This document shows, in pieces, positions 62,601-64,000 of a stretch of 64,000 bases of DNA (its first letter is position 1; each line of letters starts with the position of its first letter). The notes below the pieces were generated by a model that did not search any database, was not told where the DNA came from, and saw nothing but the letters and a program-made list of their open reading frames with translations. The stretch comes from Nocardia blacklockiae. Its GTDB lineage: Bacteria; Actinomycetota; Actinomycetes; Mycobacteriales; Mycobacteriaceae. The DNA lies in NCBI RefSeq assembly GCF_015477355.1, contig NZ_JADLRJ010000014.1:116729-180728 (forward strand). The letters run 5' to 3'. The position numbers were made by a program, and so were the translations under genes.

Positions 62601-62830
62601 TGCACCAGCGCGCCCGGTCCGGCCGTGCGCGCCGCGGCCACCACGGCCGCGACGTCCAGGTAGGCGGCCGCACCCTCGCCCGGCAGCCGCACCGCGTCGT
62701 CCGCCAGCCGCACCGGCAGTGTCTCGGCGTCGCCGCCGGTATGCAGGATCAGCGTCGCGTAGCCCTGATCACGAGCGGTCCGCAACAGCCGGACCGCCAC
62801 CTCTCCCCGATTCGCCACCACCAGATGCAT
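59645..62830 (-). CDS. Single-chain biotin-dependent acyl-CoA carboxylase (BC-BCCP-CT)
   Basis: A 1061-residue protein. Biotin carboxylase is about 1-440 (VVANRGEVAVRLLRTARDQG, the ATP loop AAAGGGGRG, EVNPRLQVEHTVTEE). BCCP is about 480-550 with EAMKMQH, biotin on Lys near 512. The carboxyltransferase is about 590-1061 (ARENIADLVDPDSFVEYGAL, DTPGFMVGPDAEREATVTKF). Most actinobacterial carboxylases use separate AccA and AccD chains; a one-chain homohexameric form with wide acyl-CoA range (LCC) is known from Mycobacterium avium subsp. paratuberculosis. It may supply malonyl- or methylmalonyl-type extender units. Confidence 0.93.
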   Translation of the reverse strand: MHLVVANRGEVAVRLLRTARDQGYATLILHTGGDAETLPVRLADDAVRLPGEGAAAYLDVAAVVAAARTAGPGALVHPGYGFLSESADFASACAAAGLVFVGPGPEALRVFGDKVAARAAAERAGVPVLAATAAGAGPAEIAALLADHPRGVVVKAAAGGGGRGIRVVRAADEIEDAHRRCAAEALAGFGDGTLYAEALAPAARHIEVQVVADGTRAVALGDRDCSVQRRHQKLVEIAPAPELAAAVRDRLHGAAARIAEAVGCRGVITVEFLVDGDDAWFLEVNPRLQVEHTVTEEVFGVDLVAVQLELARGRSLADLALPEHPRGWAVQARVNAETLGAEGFPLPASGVVTRFAPPAGPGVRADTACFAGLRQDARFDSLLVKVIARGSSFSAAVRRCGDALAETVVSGIDTNIALLRAVLDELGGPVSTSWFESNLDEIRARAAVYDSPRSPASGASSRAYPLAPAADPVLSDGEQAVRAPMGGTVIALAEPGSVHAAGAEVAVLEAMKMQHVVRAERPLRVLRHTVAPGAVVDPHAVLLVWAEADHDGTVDETHTADVDLVRADLAEVLRRHEIGTDAARPDAVAKRHRLGRRTARENIADLVDPDSFVEYGALAVAAQRQRHSLEDLIARTPADGLVAGVATVNADRFGPDARAVVMSYDYTVLAGTQGMRNHAKTDRMLEIARERGLPVVFFTEGGGGRPGDTDHGGLSGLDVTTFRAMGALSGQVPLIGIVSGRCFAGNAALLGMCDVVIATPDANIGMGGPAMIEGGGLGVYAPEDIGPIEVQRRNGVVHIVAADEADAVATARRYLSYFQGALTEWEAPDPRLARHVVPENRLRAFDIRAAIESVADLGSVLELRRDWGIGIVTALMRVEGRPFGVIANDCRHLGGAIDAPAADKLGAFLRLCGAHGLPIVSLCDTPGFMVGPDAEREATVTKFSRLFVDSAALRVPFGTIVVRKGYGLGAQAMAAGSFRGPRFVVAWPTGEIGGMGLEGAVRLGFAKELAAITDPGERQAAFENLVRFAYDNGKALTAAAVGELDDVIDPADTRRWIRTLC

Positions 62831-62869
62831 AGGGCCACGATCGCACACGGTCGCGACGGCTCCGGGCCG

Positions 62870-63241
62870 CTACGCGTCCCCGCGCAGCTCCCGCAGGTAG
62901 CCCCGGGAGACCGCCGAGGTGAGCACGTCCAGCACCCGGACCACCGCGGCGGTGTCGACGCCGCGGCCCGTCCGGTGCGGATCGGAACCCACCTGCTCGA
63001 CCATCCCGGCGATGCTCTCGTGGATCGCGTGGTGCACGGTGTCGATCGGCACCGCACTGCGGGCGCACTCCGCGGCGGCCGCCTCGAGTCGCGCCAGCAG
63101 GTCCGAGGTCGCGGCGTCGGAGGCGTCGAGCAGCACCAGCGCCAGTTGCAGTCCGACCTGTATCAACGTTCCGGAGCCCTTCGGGATGCGCGGGCGCGGC
63201 GGCCGGCCGGCCCGCTCGTCGCCGGAGCCGTCCTCGTGCAT
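62870..63241 (-). CDS. Stand-alone PucR-type N-terminal domain protein
   Basis: A 123-residue protein. LLARLEAAAAECARSAVPID, TVHHAIHESIAGMVEQV and RVLDVLTSAVSRGYLREL line up with residues about 65-135 of the PucR regulator at 30188-31408. It has no HTH. It lies 39 bp upstream of the carboxylase on the same strand. It could bind the same kind of signal without a DNA-binding output, or titrate a regulator. Confidence 0.7.
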   Translation of the reverse strand: MHEDGSGDERAGRPPRPRIPKGSGTLIQVGLQLALVLLDASDAATSDLLARLEAAAAECARSAVPIDTVHHAIHESIAGMVEQVGSDPHRTGRGVDTAAVVRVLDVLTSAVSRGYLRELRGDA

Positions 63242-63530
63242 GGTTTTCCTCCCCGCGGGACCAGCCGGCGATGGTGAGTCGGTGCAGTGCCGACGACGGT
63301 AGGGGCGCCGCGCCGCGCGATCGAATCGCCCAGCAAACTTTGGGTCCGGAAGCCGTTGGTCACCTGACCGGTTGGGACGGATCACAGCGCGCGACGCGCC
63401 GCAGGCGTTGTTACGGATCACCAATCGCCTCGACCGCCGTTTACCGGATCGAACAGATCCCGGACGGCGGCACGCCAATTAGGTTACTGGCGAGTTAAGT
63501 TGGTGCGACGCCGTCGAAGGGAGTATCGCG

Positions 63531-64000
63531 ATGTCTGTATCCACTCCGGACCGACCCGGCCTCACCGTCTCCGGACGACCCATGTCCTCACCCCTCAAAG
63601 ACGTCTGGGCCCTCTCCCGCCACATGGTCGGCCACTTCGTCGAAAACGTCGCCCCCTGCGGCACCCTCCCCGGCGACGCCATCCACGGCGACATCACCAC
63701 CATCACCCGCACCTGCCTCGAACTCGCCATCAGCATGCTCGACGGCCACAACATCCCCGAAAAAACCGAACGCCTCCACGACGCCGCCGCCGCCTGGGCC
63801 CGCGAAGGCGTCCCCATCGACACCATCCACCACGCCATCCACGAAGGCTTCAAAATCGGCTTCGACCTCGTCCTCACCCACACCGCCACCAAACACCCCA
63901 CCACCACAGACACCGACACCAGCACCAGCACCAGCACCGGCGACGACACTCACACCACCCTCACCCGCACCGACTACGACAACCTCATCGGCGGCGCCAA
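63531..64000 (+). CDS. PucR-type regulator, N-terminal part (runs off window)
   Basis: Begins at an ATG with GAAGGGAG upstream and stays open to the right edge (156 residues seen). AAAAWAREGVPIDTIHHAIH then EGFKIGFDLV is the same domain as in the two proteins at 30188 and 62870. Codon third positions are almost all C, more extreme than the neighbours. A low-complexity Thr/Asp/Ser stretch (TDTDTSTSTSTGDDTHTT) sits where a linker is expected. A C-terminal PucR HTH beyond the window is likely but not seen. Confidence 0.75.
   Translation, partial: MSVSTPDRPGLTVSGRPMSSPLKDVWALSRHMVGHFVENVAPCGTLPGDAIHGDITTITRTCLELAISMLDGHNIPEKTERLHDAAAAWAREGVPIDTIHHAIHEGFKIGFDLVLTHTATKHPTTTDTDTSTSTSTGDDTHTTLTRTDYDNLIGGA

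Noticed and set aside
63907-63950. GACACC/AGCACC tandem repeat as a possible CRISPR or minisatellite
   Set aside because: Short 6-nt units inside an open coding frame, encoding a Thr/Ser/Asp linker; no spacers or dyad repeats.

Overview
The window is high-GC DNA with strongly GC-biased third codon positions. Its gene families point to a mycolic-acid-type actinobacterium (order Mycobacteriales), most likely Nocardia or a close relative: Lsr2, an EspR-like nucleoid protein, a PapA/type I PKS/MmpL lipid locus, a conservon, an F420-type oxidoreductase and a single-chain biotin-dependent acyl-CoA carboxylase. The genus is an inference from family content. No rRNA, CRISPR array or intact insertion sequence was seen.

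Layout. 0-2.7 kb: a tRNA-Pro(GGG) with a hairpin behind it, gene debris, an HSL-type esterase and the decayed remains of a tyrosine integrase; this looks like the scar of an old element. 2.7-7.2 kb: a secreted WGxxGxxG protein, a saccharopine-dehydrogenase-like gene divergent from a TetR repressor with two matching operators, two small secreted proteins and a hydrolase. 7.5-11.2 kb: a tightly coupled carbohydrate operon (SDR, ManA-like cupin, sugar isomerase/epimerase, hydrolase). 11.3-16.7 kb: MFS exporter, LysR regulator, hydrolase, VOC protein, GNAT, and a STAS-HATPase regulator. 16.7-20.7 kb: a stress block with a frameshifted histidine phosphatase, an HspR-like MerR regulator, Hsp20 behind a CIRCE element and a second palindrome, small proteins, a cold-shock-domain protein and a frameshifted DUF1275 membrane gene.

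21-28 kb: SDR, single-domain response regulator, ArsR-SRPBCC fusion with a palindrome over its -35, RibD-C-like reductase, epoxide hydrolase and an SsuBAC-type ABC importer. 28-36 kb: a divergent pair of nucleoid proteins (EspR-like and Lsr2), a PucR-type regulator, a RibH2-type lumazine synthase under an FMN riboswitch, OsmC, PP2C phosphatase, PAP2 membrane protein, and ohrR-ohr with its palindromic operator. 36-39 kb: secreted lipase, an F420-type oxidoreductase behind a MerR-architecture promoter, and a Nudix hydrolase.

39.8-50.3 kb is the most prominent locus: a PapA-like acyltransferase and a 2157-residue KS-AT-DH-ER-KR-ACP polyketide synthase, divergent from an MmpL transporter. This is the arrangement used in mycobacteria to make and export polyketide-acylated trehalose lipids. 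51.3-59.1 kb carries a MetE-like enzyme, an AI-2E-type transporter and a complete conservon: sensor kinase, roadblock protein, DUF742, small GTPase, and two cytochromes P450, one of which lacks the ExxR arginine. 59.6-64 kb holds a BC-BCCP-CT acyl-CoA carboxylase, a small protein related to the N-terminal domain of the PucR regulator, and the start of another such protein cut off by the window end. Three copies of this sensor-like domain occur in the window.
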